Below, piece by piece: positions 7,127 through 13,738 of a stretch of 15,901 nucleotides of DNA (position 1 is its first letter; each line of letters begins with the position of its first letter). The notes under the pieces were generated by a model. It did not search any database, was not told the DNA's origin, and saw only the letters and a list, made by a program, of their open reading frames with translations. This DNA is from Candidatus Aenigmatarchaeota archaeon (GTDB lineage: Archaea > Aenigmatarchaeota > Aenigmatarchaeia > CG10238-14 > SpSt-28), in assembly GCA_021161995.1 (NCBI GenBank), contig JAGGZO010000077.1:1-15901 (forward strand), read 5' to 3'. The translations under genes were made by a program, and so were the position numbers.

Positions 7127-8355
7127 TTTTTCCAAAACTCCTTTATCGAAGACTGACCGCCAGCTAACAAATTAACTATCTTATCTACTTCCTCATCTCT
7201 AAGCAATTCTAAAATCATTATCGGGTCAAAACTTTTTGAAAAACCACTTTTTTCTAAACGCTCGTTTATTATCTTTGAAACAAGCGAATCAATACTGACT
7301 CTCTTATCTTTAAGATCTCTTATTTCACCAAGTTTCTCAAGCATACTTTCTTCTTCAGTCTGATTATCTATAACCAACACAAATTTCTCCTTGTAAGTAT
7401 TATATATTCTTTTTATTGCCTTATCGCTGACCGGCTTCTTTCCTTTGATTTTTATTTTTATGACAGGTATTTTTTCCCTTGCTTTTAACATTTCTTCTTT
7501 CAAAAACTTTTCTATAAAAACTATAACATTATCTATTTCATCAGACGAGATCTCTTTGTATAAATATTCTCTAGGTTTATCTACTTCTCTAAACTCATAA
7601 TTCACTCCGTTTTCATCAACATCAACAACAAAAAAGCCTCTCTTAGCATTAATCTCTTCTTCTGTTAGCCTAGTTATAATATTACTACCAGAAATTATCA
7701 ACGTTGTTTTTTCTGATATCTTCTGGATTCCAGATGTATGAATATGACCATCCACAACTAAATCAAATTCCTTTGGTAAATTACCAACATTCAAACTCGG
7801 TTCTTCTTTGGAATATATGAACGGAGAGATATTCTGATGTAGCAATAAAATGTTGAACGAGTTAACATCTAACTGCTCATGAGGCCGCCATTTCTCAAAC
7901 AGTATTTTACCAGCAAATATCTCTGGTACTGATGACATACCGTAAATATCGATGTTTTTTTCTCCATTTTTTACTCTAATTCTATTTAGGTGTAAATACT
8001 CAACTAATCCAGCCTCTTCCAGAATCTTAACCGGAGAAGATTCCTTATGTAATCGTCTTTCATGGTTACCATGAATAGCTATTATCAGTGGTTTCTTGGT
8101 CTTCACCTCTGCCCCGTTTTTAAAATAGGTTATTGTGTCTTCGTTTTTTATCTCTCTGAATACCCTTATAGCCCGGGAGATGACCTTGGGTGTGGGATTT
8201 TTAACATCAAAAATATCACCCATCACACAAATAATATCAGCTTCTTCCTTAGCCTTCAACAAAAACTTATATGCCTGTTCAAAACTATCATTTTCTGTTC
8301 TTTCATCTATTTTATATCCAAAATGAAAATCTCCTAGAAATGCTATCTTGACCAT
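7123..8355 (-). CDS. mre11: DNA double-strand break repair nuclease Mre11
   Basis: Mre11 is the Mn-dependent 3'-5' exonuclease and endonuclease of the Mre11-Rad50 complex. The 410-residue protein has the phosphoesterase motifs GDFHFG (D9, H11), GDIFD (D47), GNHE (N97, H98), LLHQN (H173) and DGHIHT (H204, H206). After the capping domain (about 230-330), the C-terminal 80 residues are charged and end in short helices. This is where archaeal Mre11 binds the base of the Rad50 coiled coil. It is the first gene of the repair operon and overlaps rad50 by ATGA. TATA-like CTTAAAAG at 8379-8386 lies about 26 bases before the ATG at 8355, so the message is nearly leaderless. The usual archaeal companions herA and nurA are absent from this window. 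Confidence 0.95.
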   Translation of the reverse strand: MVKIAFLGDFHFGYKIDERTENDSFEQAYKFLLKAKEEADIICVMGDIFDVKNPTPKVISRAIRVFREIKNEDTITYFKNGAEVKTKKPLIIAIHGNHERRLHKESSPVKILEEAGLVEYLHLNRIRVKNGEKNIDIYGMSSVPEIFAGKILFEKWRPHEQLDVNSFNILLLHQNISPFIYSKEEPSLNVGNLPKEFDLVVDGHIHTSGIQKISEKTTLIISGSNIITRLTEEEINAKRGFFVVDVDENGVNYEFREVDKPREYLYKEISSDEIDNVIVFIEKFLKEEMLKAREKIPVIKIKIKGKKPVSDKAIKRIYNTYKEKFVLVIDNQTEEESMLEKLGEIRDLKDKRVSIDSLVSKIINERLEKSGFSKSFDPIMILELLRDEEVDKIVNLLAGGQSSIKEFWKK

Positions 8356-8378
8356 ACTAATTATTCAATCGTTCCGAT

Positions 8379-8400
8379 ACTTTTAAGCGTTTTATAAATT
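8379..8400. promoter_or_regulatory. Divergent promoter region between mre11 and the proS leader
   Basis: Leftward, CTTAAAAG (8379-8386) is at the right distance for a start near 8357, just before the mre11 ATG. Rightward, TTTATAAATT (8391-8400) predicts a start near 8422, at or just before the ATG of a 15-codon reading frame. The rightward transcript would carry a leader of about 175 bases before proS. Both calls rest on sequence and spacing only. Confidence 0.5.
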
Positions 8401-8423
8401 TTAAAACTATTACTCTATATACT

Positions 8424-8471
8424 ATGATTATTGGTGGTAGAATGAGGAGTGATAACCACCAACCAGAATAG
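8424..8471 (+). CDS. Possible short leader peptide before proS (15 codons)
   Basis: An ATG at 8424 opens a frame of 15 codons ending in TAG at 8469-8471 (MIIGGRMRSDNHQPE). An in-frame ATG at 8442 is preceded by GGTGGTA, which resembles the proS initiation site GGTGGTAATAATG at 8588-8600. A TATA-like box at 8391-8400 fits a leaderless start. The next-to-last sense codon is Pro (CCA, 8463-8465), notable because the gene downstream charges tRNA-Pro. Such a short frame can arise by chance, and a single Pro codon is weak compared with classical leader peptides. Treat it as a candidate only. Confidence 0.25.
   Translation: MIIGGRMRSDNHQPE
8431..8462 (+). promoter_or_regulatory. Hairpin with an arm complementary to the proS ribosome binding site
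   Basis: TTGGTGGT (8431-8438) and ACCACCAA (8455-8462) form an uninterrupted 8-bp stem around a 16-base loop. The 3' arm core ACCACC (8455-8460) is also exactly complementary to GGTGGT at 8588-8593, which spans the proS ribosome binding site. The 5' arm thus copies the site and could compete with it for the 3' arm, a layout seen in translational switches. Confidence 0.45.
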
Positions 8472-8472
8472 T

Positions 8473-8514
8473 AAAGCAGCAAGCTCCAATAAACAGTATA
8501 CTACGAACTGCTTT
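8473..8514 (+). repeat. Second inverted repeat in the proS leader
   Basis: AAAGCAG (8473-8479) and CTGCTTT (8508-8514) can form a 7-bp stem around a 28-base loop. The loop contains one copy of the repeated palindrome ACAGTATACT. The stem would nest inside the proposed long-range pairing between 8455-8460 and 8588-8593. Confidence 0.4.
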
Positions 8515-8548
8515 CTTTGATAGGTACAATAGCAATATACAGTATACT
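8493..8548. repeat. Two copies of the palindrome-bearing repeat ACAGTATACT
   Basis: ACAGTATACT occurs at 8493-8502 and again at 8539-8548, a 46-base period, between mre11 and proS. Its core AGTATACT is a perfect 8-bp palindrome, the form expected of a half-turn operator for a dimeric regulator. In RNA the two copies could also pair with each other. No known regulator could be matched to it. Confidence 0.4.
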
Positions 8549-8565
8549 CTAAACGAAACAATAAT

Positions 8566-8577
8566 AAGTTTTAATTT
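8566..8577 (+). promoter_or_regulatory. Alternative TATA-like box close to proS
   Basis: AAGTTTTAATTT lies about 26 bases before the proS ATG at 8598. If used, it would give a leaderless proS message without the Shine-Dalgarno sequence, in conflict with the strong binding site at 8586-8591. Either two promoters operate or this box is fortuitous. Confidence 0.3.
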
Positions 8578-8585
8578 CTCAAATC

Positions 8586-8591
8586 GAGGTG
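8586..8591 (+). promoter_or_regulatory. Strong ribosome binding site that fixes the proS start
   Basis: GAGGTG matches the archaeal anti-Shine-Dalgarno sequence and lies 6 bases before ATG 8598. An in-frame GTG at 8589 overlaps it, so the ATG is the real start. The site is followed directly by GT, completing the GGTGGT that can pair with the upstream hairpin arm. Confidence 0.7.
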
Positions 8592-8597
8592 GTAATA

Positions 8598-10052
8598 ATG
8601 GGTGAAGAAAAATCTACCCTCGGTATAACCGTTAAGAAAAATGAAAATTTTAGCGATTGGTATACACAAGTAGTACTAAAAAGTGGGTTAGCGGATTATG
8701 CACCAGTAAAGGGATGCATGATATTCTTGCCCTATGGCTATGCTATATGGAACAATATAAGAAAAGTGTTTACAGAAATGATAGAAGATGAAGTAGATGA
8801 GGTATATTTCCCGATATTCATACCAAAATCAATCTTAGAAAAAGAAGCAGAGCATTTTGAAGGTTTTACACCAGAAGTGGCATGGGTTACAAAAGGTGGC
8901 AAAAAAGATTTAGATGAATGGCTTGCAGTAAGACCAACAAGCGAGACTATAATGTACTCATACTTCCCAAAGATCATAAAATCGTGGAGAGATTTGCCTC
9001 TAAGAATAATACAATGGGTAAACGTAGTAAGATGGGAAACTAAAGCAACCAGGTTGTTCTTTAGAAGCAGAGAATTCCTATGGCATGAAGGACATACATG
9101 TCATGCAACAAAAGAGGAAGCAGATGAAGAAGTCATCAAAAGACTAAAGCAATACAAAAAACTTCTAGAAGAATATCTATCTATTCCAGTAATAGATGGC
9201 TACAAAAGCGAGGGAGAAAAGTTTAGAGGAGCTTTGTATACAACAACAGTAGAAGCAATGATGCCTGATGGTAAGGCATTGCAAAGCGGTACAAGTCACA
9301 ATTTAGGTCAGAATTTCTCAAAGGTATTTGGAATAAAATTCATGGACAGAGATGAAACACATAAATACGTATGGCAAACATCCTGGGGTTTATCGACTAG
9401 AGTAATAGGTGCAATGGTTGCCATACATGGTGATGATAATGGACTAGTGATACCGCCTAGAATTGCTCCAATACAAGTAATAATAATTCCAATATACTAC
9501 AAAGAAGAACATAAGAAAATGATAACTAATAAAGTCAAGGAAATAGAAAAGAAACTAAAAGAAAATGGAATAAGAGCTAAATCCGACACAAGAGAAGAGT
9601 ATACACCTGGCTTCAAATTCAATGAGTGGGAACTGAAAGGTATTCCTTTGAGGATAGAAGTTGGACCAAAAGACATAGAAAAATCACAAGTGACGATAAA
9701 GAGGAGAGATAGAACAGAAAAGATTGCAATAAAAGAAGTTGAGTTATTAACAAGAGTTCATGAGTTATTAGAAGACATACAAAAATCGCTCTATGAAAAA
9801 GCAAAGAAGTTCATGGAAAGCAGAATAATAAGAATTGACAATTACGAAAAAATGAAAGAACTTGCAGACAAGGGATATTTCATAGAAGCTAACCATTGTG
9901 GAGATGTAGAGTGTGAGAAAGCAATAGACGATGAAACAGGGTTGACAATAAGAGTAATAACGTTCGAAAACAGCGAACCTTTCGGTGACAAGAAATGTGT
10001 ACGATGTGGAAAGCCAGCAAAATTCAAGGCATACTTCGCGAAATCTTACTAG
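8598..10052 (+). CDS. proS: Prolyl-tRNA synthetase, archaeal/eukaryotic type
   Basis: This cytoplasmic class II synthetase charges tRNA-Pro. The 484-residue length and architecture match the archaeal/eukaryotic ProRS without the bacterial editing insertion. The catalytic domain carries RPTSET (112-117), the motif 2 region FRSREFLWHEGHT (145-157), GTSHNLGQNFSKVFG and the motif 3 region WGLSTRVIGAMVAIHGDDNG. The anticodon-binding domain follows (about 280-390). A C-terminal domain has four Cys at 434, 439, 467 and 470, forming the zinc site. The final residue is Tyr484, the conserved C-terminal tyrosine whose carboxylate reaches back towards the active site in this family. The start is ATG 8598, supported by the GAGGTG 6 bases upstream. 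An unusual structured leader precedes it, and a T-rich terminator follows. Confidence 0.97.
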   Translation: MGEEKSTLGITVKKNENFSDWYTQVVLKSGLADYAPVKGCMIFLPYGYAIWNNIRKVFTEMIEDEVDEVYFPIFIPKSILEKEAEHFEGFTPEVAWVTKGGKKDLDEWLAVRPTSETIMYSYFPKIIKSWRDLPLRIIQWVNVVRWETKATRLFFRSREFLWHEGHTCHATKEEADEEVIKRLKQYKKLLEEYLSIPVIDGYKSEGEKFRGALYTTTVEAMMPDGKALQSGTSHNLGQNFSKVFGIKFMDRDETHKYVWQTSWGLSTRVIGAMVAIHGDDNGLVIPPRIAPIQVIIIPIYYKEEHKKMITNKVKEIEKKLKENGIRAKSDTREEYTPGFKFNEWELKGIPLRIEVGPKDIEKSQVTIKRRDRTEKIAIKEVELLTRVHELLEDIQKSLYEKAKKFMESRIIRIDNYEKMKELADKGYFIEANHCGDVECEKAIDDETGLTIRVITFENSEPFGDKKCVRCGKPAKFKAYFAKSY

Positions 10053-10071
10053 CTTTTTATATTTTTTATTG
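10053..10071 (+). terminator. T-rich terminator after proS
   Basis: Immediately after the proS stop the plus strand reads CTTTTTATATTTTTTATTG, with runs of five and six T. Archaeal RNA polymerase terminates at such T tracts without a hairpin. It separates proS from psmB, which has its own promoter. Confidence 0.5.
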
Positions 10072-10090
10072 TATATGCATAGTTCAATGA

Positions 10091-10114
10091 AAGGTTTAAA
10101 TAGGTTCAAACCTT
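10091..10114 (+). promoter_or_regulatory. psmB promoter overlapped by an inverted repeat
   Basis: GGTTTAAATAGG (10094-10105 region) is a TATA-like box about 26 bases before a start near 10124, giving a leader of about 17 bases. The box lies within an inverted repeat, AAGGTTT (10091-10097) and AAACCTT (10108-10114), with a 10-base spacer. A second AGGTT at 10102-10106 with AACCT at 10109-10113 makes a tighter nested palindrome. A protein bound there would block TBP, so it is a candidate repressor site. Confidence 0.5.
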
Positions 10115-10130
10115 AACTAAATAAGTTATA

Positions 10131-10138
10131 AGGTGATC
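10131..10138 (+). promoter_or_regulatory. Ribosome binding site of psmB
   Basis: AGGTGATC is complementary to the 16S rRNA 3' end (GAUCACCU) and ends 2 bases before the ATG at 10141, with the GGTG core 6 bases away. Confidence 0.65.
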
Positions 10139-10140
10139 GT

Positions 10141-10767
10141 ATGAATTCTCATGAAGATTTACCAGTTAGAAAGACAGGAACAACTACCGTAGGTATTATA
10201 TGCAAAGATGGTGTAGTTTTAGCAGCAGAAAAGAAATCTACAATGGGTTATTTAGTTGCAAGCAAAGAATCCCAAAAGATTTTGCAGATAGCAGATCACA
10301 TAGCAATAACCATAGCTGGAGCATCCGGAGATGCACAAGCATTAGCCAGATATATGAGAGCAGAAATAAAGCTTTTTGAGATACAAAACGGTAGAAGGAT
10401 ATCAGTTAGAGGAGCAGCTACTCTACTCTCAAACATATTGCAATCATCAAAATATTTCCCATACATGGTTCAGTTAATAGTAGCTGGCTACGACGATTAT
10501 GAAGGTGCAAAGATATTTTCACTAGATGCTATAGGTGCTGTAGAAGAAGAAAAAAAGTTTTTCTCAACCGGTTCTGGTTCTCCTATTGCTTTAGGTGTTC
10601 TGGAGGATCAATACAGAGAAGATTTAACAGTTGAAGAAGGTGCTGAACTTGCTAAAAGAGCTATAAAGGCAGCTATTCAAAGGGATATTGGTTCTGGTGG
10701 CGCTGGGGTTGATATCGTAATCATAGACAAAAACGGGTTGAGGTTTCTAGAAACCCAGAAGCTTTAA
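10141..10767 (+). CDS. psmB: 20S proteasome beta subunit, catalytic
   Basis: This is the Ntn-hydrolase subunit of the archaeal 20S proteasome. The 208-residue precursor has a 13-residue propeptide (MNSHEDLPVRKTG) that self-cleaves at Gly13-Thr14. In mature numbering, Thr1 is the nucleophile, Glu17 (in LAAEKKSTMG) stands in the position that is Asp in many species and Glu in Thermoplasma, and Lys33 (SQKIL) completes the core. The later signatures TGSGSP and QRDIGSGG, with the conserved Asp and Ser, are also present, so the subunit should be active. No alpha subunit is in the window. The gene has its own promoter, strong ribosome binding site and downstream T-rich end, so it may be expressed alone. 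It sits next to aCPSF1. Confidence 0.96.
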   Translation: MNSHEDLPVRKTGTTTVGIICKDGVVLAAEKKSTMGYLVASKESQKILQIADHIAITIAGASGDAQALARYMRAEIKLFEIQNGRRISVRGAATLLSNILQSSKYFPYMVQLIVAGYDDYEGAKIFSLDAIGAVEEEKKFFSTGSGSPIALGVLEDQYREDLTVEEGAELAKRAIKAAIQRDIGSGGAGVDIVIIDKNGLRFLETQKL

Positions 10768-10780
10768 ATTTTATTTTTGT
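10761..10780 (+). promoter_or_regulatory. Overlapping psmB terminator and aCPSF1 promoter
   Basis: The psmB stop codon is embedded in GCTTTAAATTTTATTTTTGT. TTTAAATTT is a TATA-like box about 26 bases before the aCPSF1 ATG at 10796, predicting a leaderless start. The T tracts that follow at 10768-10779 could end the psmB message. The same 20 bases may therefore serve both functions. Confidence 0.45.
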
Positions 10781-10795
10781 TAAAGAGATGGAAAC

Positions 10796-12664
10796 ATGGA
10801 AATTAATATACTGAAAACTGTAAAAGAAAAACTCGGTAATCTAGCGACTGAGATAGAGTTAGAAGGATCTGAGATAATTGTTTATACTAACAACAAAGAA
10901 TTCTTTTTATCACCCGCAGAAAAGGTTAAGCCAATAGTTGAGGAAATAAAGAAAAGAATAGAAGTTAGAATGCACCCTTCTTTATGTACAGATGAAAATT
11001 TTGCAAGAAGCAAAATTCAAGAAATAGTGCCAAAAGAGGCTGGTCTAAAAGATATTTACTTCGAAAAACAGAGAAGTCTGGTCTTTATAGAAGTAGAAAA
11101 ACCTGGTCTAGCCATAGGAAAGGGTGGAGAAGTTCTCAAGAGAGTTAAGAACGAAACATTATGGACTGTGAGAGTAGAGAGAATTCCAACATTTCATTCG
11201 GAAGTCGTTTATAACGTAAGAAAGCTGATGCATAGCGAAGTTAATTTCAGAAAGGAATTTCTATCCAAAGTTGGAAAAAGAATTTTTGAGGTAAGACAAA
11301 AAAAGAGAAATTGGATTAGAATAGTTCCACTAGGCGGTTATAGAGAGGTTGGTAGAAGCACCACATTAGTTGAAACACCACATTCGACAGTAATGATAGA
11401 CTGTGGTGTCAAAGCTGGTATTTATAACGAAAACGGCTATCCTATATTAAACACAAGAGAGTTTGATATAAGCGGTTTAGATGCCATAATAGTTTCTCAT
11501 GCTCATATAGATCACATAGGTTTCATCCCAGCATTATACGAGCTTGGCTATGATGGCCCTTTATACATGACAACACCAACACTAGATCTTTTTGTCTTAT
11601 TACTAACTGATTTCATCGATGTAATGCAAAAAAACGCTGTTAATCCTATATTTACTAGCAGGGGCGTTAAAGAAGCTGTGAAAAGAACCATAACGCTTGA
11701 TTATAATGAAGTAACTGATATAACAAACGATATAAGACTAACTTTCCAAAACGCTGGTCATATACTAGGTTCTTCTCTGGTTCATTTACACATAGGAGAT
11801 GGTCTACACAACATAGTCTATGCCCTAGACCAAAAGTTTGATAGAACAACTTTATTAGATCCTGCATACACAGATTTTCAAAGAGTAGAGACACTGATAA
11901 TCGAGTCCACTTATGGTTCAAAAAATGATGTAATGCCAAAAAGGAGAGAGGCTGAAAAGCAACTAATTGATTATGTAAACAAAGTAATGGAAAGAGGTGG
12001 GATAGTATTAATACCTTCGTTCAGCGTGGAAAGAGCTCAAGATATAATGGCTATATTAGCACTAAATGATTTCGAGTATCCTGTGTACATAGATGGTATG
12101 ATTTGGGATGCTACGAGTATTTATACAACATATCCAGAATACCTAAACAGAAAAATACAAAAAATGATATTCAGCGGAAATGATCCATTCAAAAAAGATA
12201 TTTTCAAAAAGCTCACAACAAAAGGAGAAAGAGAAAAAGCATGGGAAGATAAGCCAAGTGTTATAATATCAACAAGTGGTATGCTTACGGGCGGTCCTGT
12301 GCTAGAGCATCTGAAAGCATTAGCAGAAGATGATAAAAACATGATGATATTCGTAGGTTATCAGGGCGAAGGTACTTTAGGCAGAAAGATACAGCGTGGT
12401 CTAAAAGAAGTTCAGCTATATGATAACGGAAAATTAAGAACATACAAAATAAATCTAGAAGTTGTCACACTAAATGGCTTGAGTGGTCATTCTGATAGAA
12501 GACAACTAATGGCCTACATTGGAAATCTAAAAGCAAAACCAAAAAGAGTTATCGTTGCACACGGCGAAGAAAAGAAATCTATAGAATTCGGAAAGACTAT
12601 AGAAAAGGTATTTAAGATAGAAACAACAGTACCGAGAAATTTAGAAAGTATAAGAGTGCTATAG
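10796..12664 (+). CDS. aCPSF1/FttA, beta-CASP ribonuclease with KH domains
   Basis: This 622-residue archaeal CPSF73 homologue acts in RNA 3'-end cleavage and transcription termination. Residues 1-140 hold the two KH-type domains; the second has the RNA-binding GKGG loop at 108-111. The metallo-beta-lactamase domain has HAHIDH (235-240), the motif 3 histidine H322 (GHILGS) and motif 4 Asp345. The beta-CASP insert begins with motif A ESTYG (E370), then motif B H565 (GLSGHSDR) and motif C H589 (VAHGEEK). Around motif 4 the protein reads Y-A-L-D-Q-K-F, where relatives usually have Y-T-G-D-F-K-F; the metal-ligand Asp is kept, but the flanking Gly and Phe are not. The length is normal. The stop overlaps the oppositely directed pseudopilin gene by 6 bases. 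Confidence 0.95.
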   Translation: MEINILKTVKEKLGNLATEIELEGSEIIVYTNNKEFFLSPAEKVKPIVEEIKKRIEVRMHPSLCTDENFARSKIQEIVPKEAGLKDIYFEKQRSLVFIEVEKPGLAIGKGGEVLKRVKNETLWTVRVERIPTFHSEVVYNVRKLMHSEVNFRKEFLSKVGKRIFEVRQKKRNWIRIVPLGGYREVGRSTTLVETPHSTVMIDCGVKAGIYNENGYPILNTREFDISGLDAIIVSHAHIDHIGFIPALYELGYDGPLYMTTPTLDLFVLLLTDFIDVMQKNAVNPIFTSRGVKEAVKRTITLDYNEVTDITNDIRLTFQNAGHILGSSLVHLHIGDGLHNIVYALDQKFDRTTLLDPAYTDFQRVETLIIESTYGSKNDVMPKRREAEKQLIDYVNKVMERGGIVLIPSFSVERAQDIMAILALNDFEYPVYIDGMIWDATSIYTTYPEYLNRKIQKMIFSGNDPFKKDIFKKLTTKGEREKAWEDKPSVIISTSGMLTGGPVLEHLKALAEDDKNMMIFVGYQGEGTLGRKIQRGLKEVQLYDNGKLRTYKINLEVVTLNGLSGHSDRRQLMAYIGNLKAKPKRVIVAHGEEKKSIEFGKTIEKVFKIETTVPRNLESIRVL

Positions 12665-13738
12665 ATAAAGTGCAAACACGGCCCTATAAGGTTCAAATAC
12701 ATCTTTACCAACAGCATCAAAATAATAGATGGGAATTCCTTTAACTCTATATCGTATATCAGGTATTCCTCTCTTATCAGCGGCTGCTAGTATTAATGAT
12801 AGCAAGAATTTCTTTTCTGCATCTGTCATATTTTGTAAACTAGAATACTTTCTTGCAAAATTAGCCGTCCATATAGCATAGCCGCCTTTTCCAAAATAGT
12901 TTACAGTAGCACCAGCATGACTGGAATCAGCATAGACAATTGATCTATTGAAAAAATCAGAATTTGGTGCAACAGTAACAGAAGGAATTAAGAAATTATT
13001 GAACGCATAACTCCATGTAGGTGTGCTCGTGAATGTTGGTTGTTCGTTCACCTCAAAAAAGAATTTCTTTGGCTGATATACTGGTTCGTATGCTGAATTC
13101 GGTTTGTCGATAGTTACAGTGGTTGCTGATGATGGTGAAGAGTCAACTAAACCGAATATCTCCTTATAAACATCTCTTGTTATAACAGTAGAATCAGCAT
13201 CGCATACGTTTATTATCCCCTTTCCAGAAAGTAAATATCCTTTTAATCTATTGATATAAACATTGTTATCCATACAACCCCATATCAAAAGTAAATCACC
13301 GGGACTTATCGGTTCTAAACTACCTATATGAGGCACCTCTGAATATACAAAAGTTACATGTACATTTCTTCCATTAATGTTTACTGGTGCTGAGAAAAGA
13401 TTGTTAAGCTCTAAGATGGTCTCATTAGTACAGTTGCATGCCACCTGGACGTTGTAAGGAACTATACCGTCTATGAACAGTGAATATGAAGAGAATGTCC
13501 ATATACTTCTCATTTCATCATCATATTCGTTGGGAGTTCTGTTTTCTACGAAGCTTGAATATAAATTATTATTATAACCATACCTAGAAACAAGAAAATC
13601 ATAACCAATAACCTTTGTTTTTATTAGTCCATAATTCAATTCACTTGTTTTTTGTGAAAAAAAGAGTGTAAAAGATGTAATAAGAATTATACCAACTACT
13701 ACCAGCTCTATGAATGTAACTACACCCTTTTTCATCAT
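12659..13738 (-). CDS. Pilin-like membrane protein with a large GATase/flavodoxin-like outer domain
   Basis: I do not recognise a named family. The 359-residue protein starts KKGVVTFIELVVVGIILI, a class III (prepilin) type signal: lysines and a Gly, then a hydrophobic helix with a Glu at position 6 after the Gly, close to the canonical 5. The remaining 330 residues are extracellular by this topology and have several N-x-S/T sites and a few Cys (CNC, GCM, VCD). Residues about 155-200 (GDLLLIWGCMDN, then RLKGYLLSGKGIINV) and the C-terminal GGYAIWTANFARKYSS resemble the strand-helix pattern of GATase1/ThuA-like folds. No catalytic triad is evident. ATG 13738 overlaps the preceding stop by one base (TGATG); a TTG at 13741 and an ATG at 13735 are alternatives. 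It is probably a minor pilin or adhesin. Confidence 0.7.
   Translation of the reverse strand: MMKKGVVTFIELVVVGIILITSFTLFFSQKTSELNYGLIKTKVIGYDFLVSRYGYNNNLYSSFVENRTPNEYDDEMRSIWTFSSYSLFIDGIVPYNVQVACNCTNETILELNNLFSAPVNINGRNVHVTFVYSEVPHIGSLEPISPGDLLLIWGCMDNNVYINRLKGYLLSGKGIINVCDADSTVITRDVYKEIFGLVDSSPSSATTVTIDKPNSAYEPVYQPKKFFFEVNEQPTFTSTPTWSYAFNNFLIPSVTVAPNSDFFNRSIVYADSSHAGATVNYFGKGGYAIWTANFARKYSSLQNMTDAEKKFLLSLILAAADKRGIPDIRYRVKGIPIYYFDAVGKDVFEPYRAVFALYL

Noticed and set aside
7127..7135. A longer Rad50 starting at TTG 7135
   Set aside because: The ATG at 7126 forms an ATGA junction with mre11 and yields the family's usual N-terminus.
8420..8560. A C/D-box or H/ACA-box guide RNA in the gap before proS
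   Set aside because: No CTGA D box is present on either strand, and no ACA directly follows a stem with a guide pocket. The hairpins fit neither class.
8589..8597. ProRS starting at GTG 8589
   Set aside because: That GTG lies within the GAGGTG ribosome binding site, which is spaced correctly for ATG 8598.
10014..10029. Frameshift or truncation at the ProRS C-terminus
   Set aside because: The reading frame is intact to the conserved terminal Tyr, and the four zinc Cys are all present.
9768..10109. A 113-codon minus-strand frame over the end of proS
   Set aside because: It is antisense to the conserved zinc domain of ProRS, has a composition typical of shadow frames and no recognisable motif.
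10186..10200. Inactive proteasome beta subunit because of Glu at mature position 17
   Set aside because: Glu17 occurs naturally in active archaeal subunits such as that of Thermoplasma, and Thr1 and Lys33 are present.
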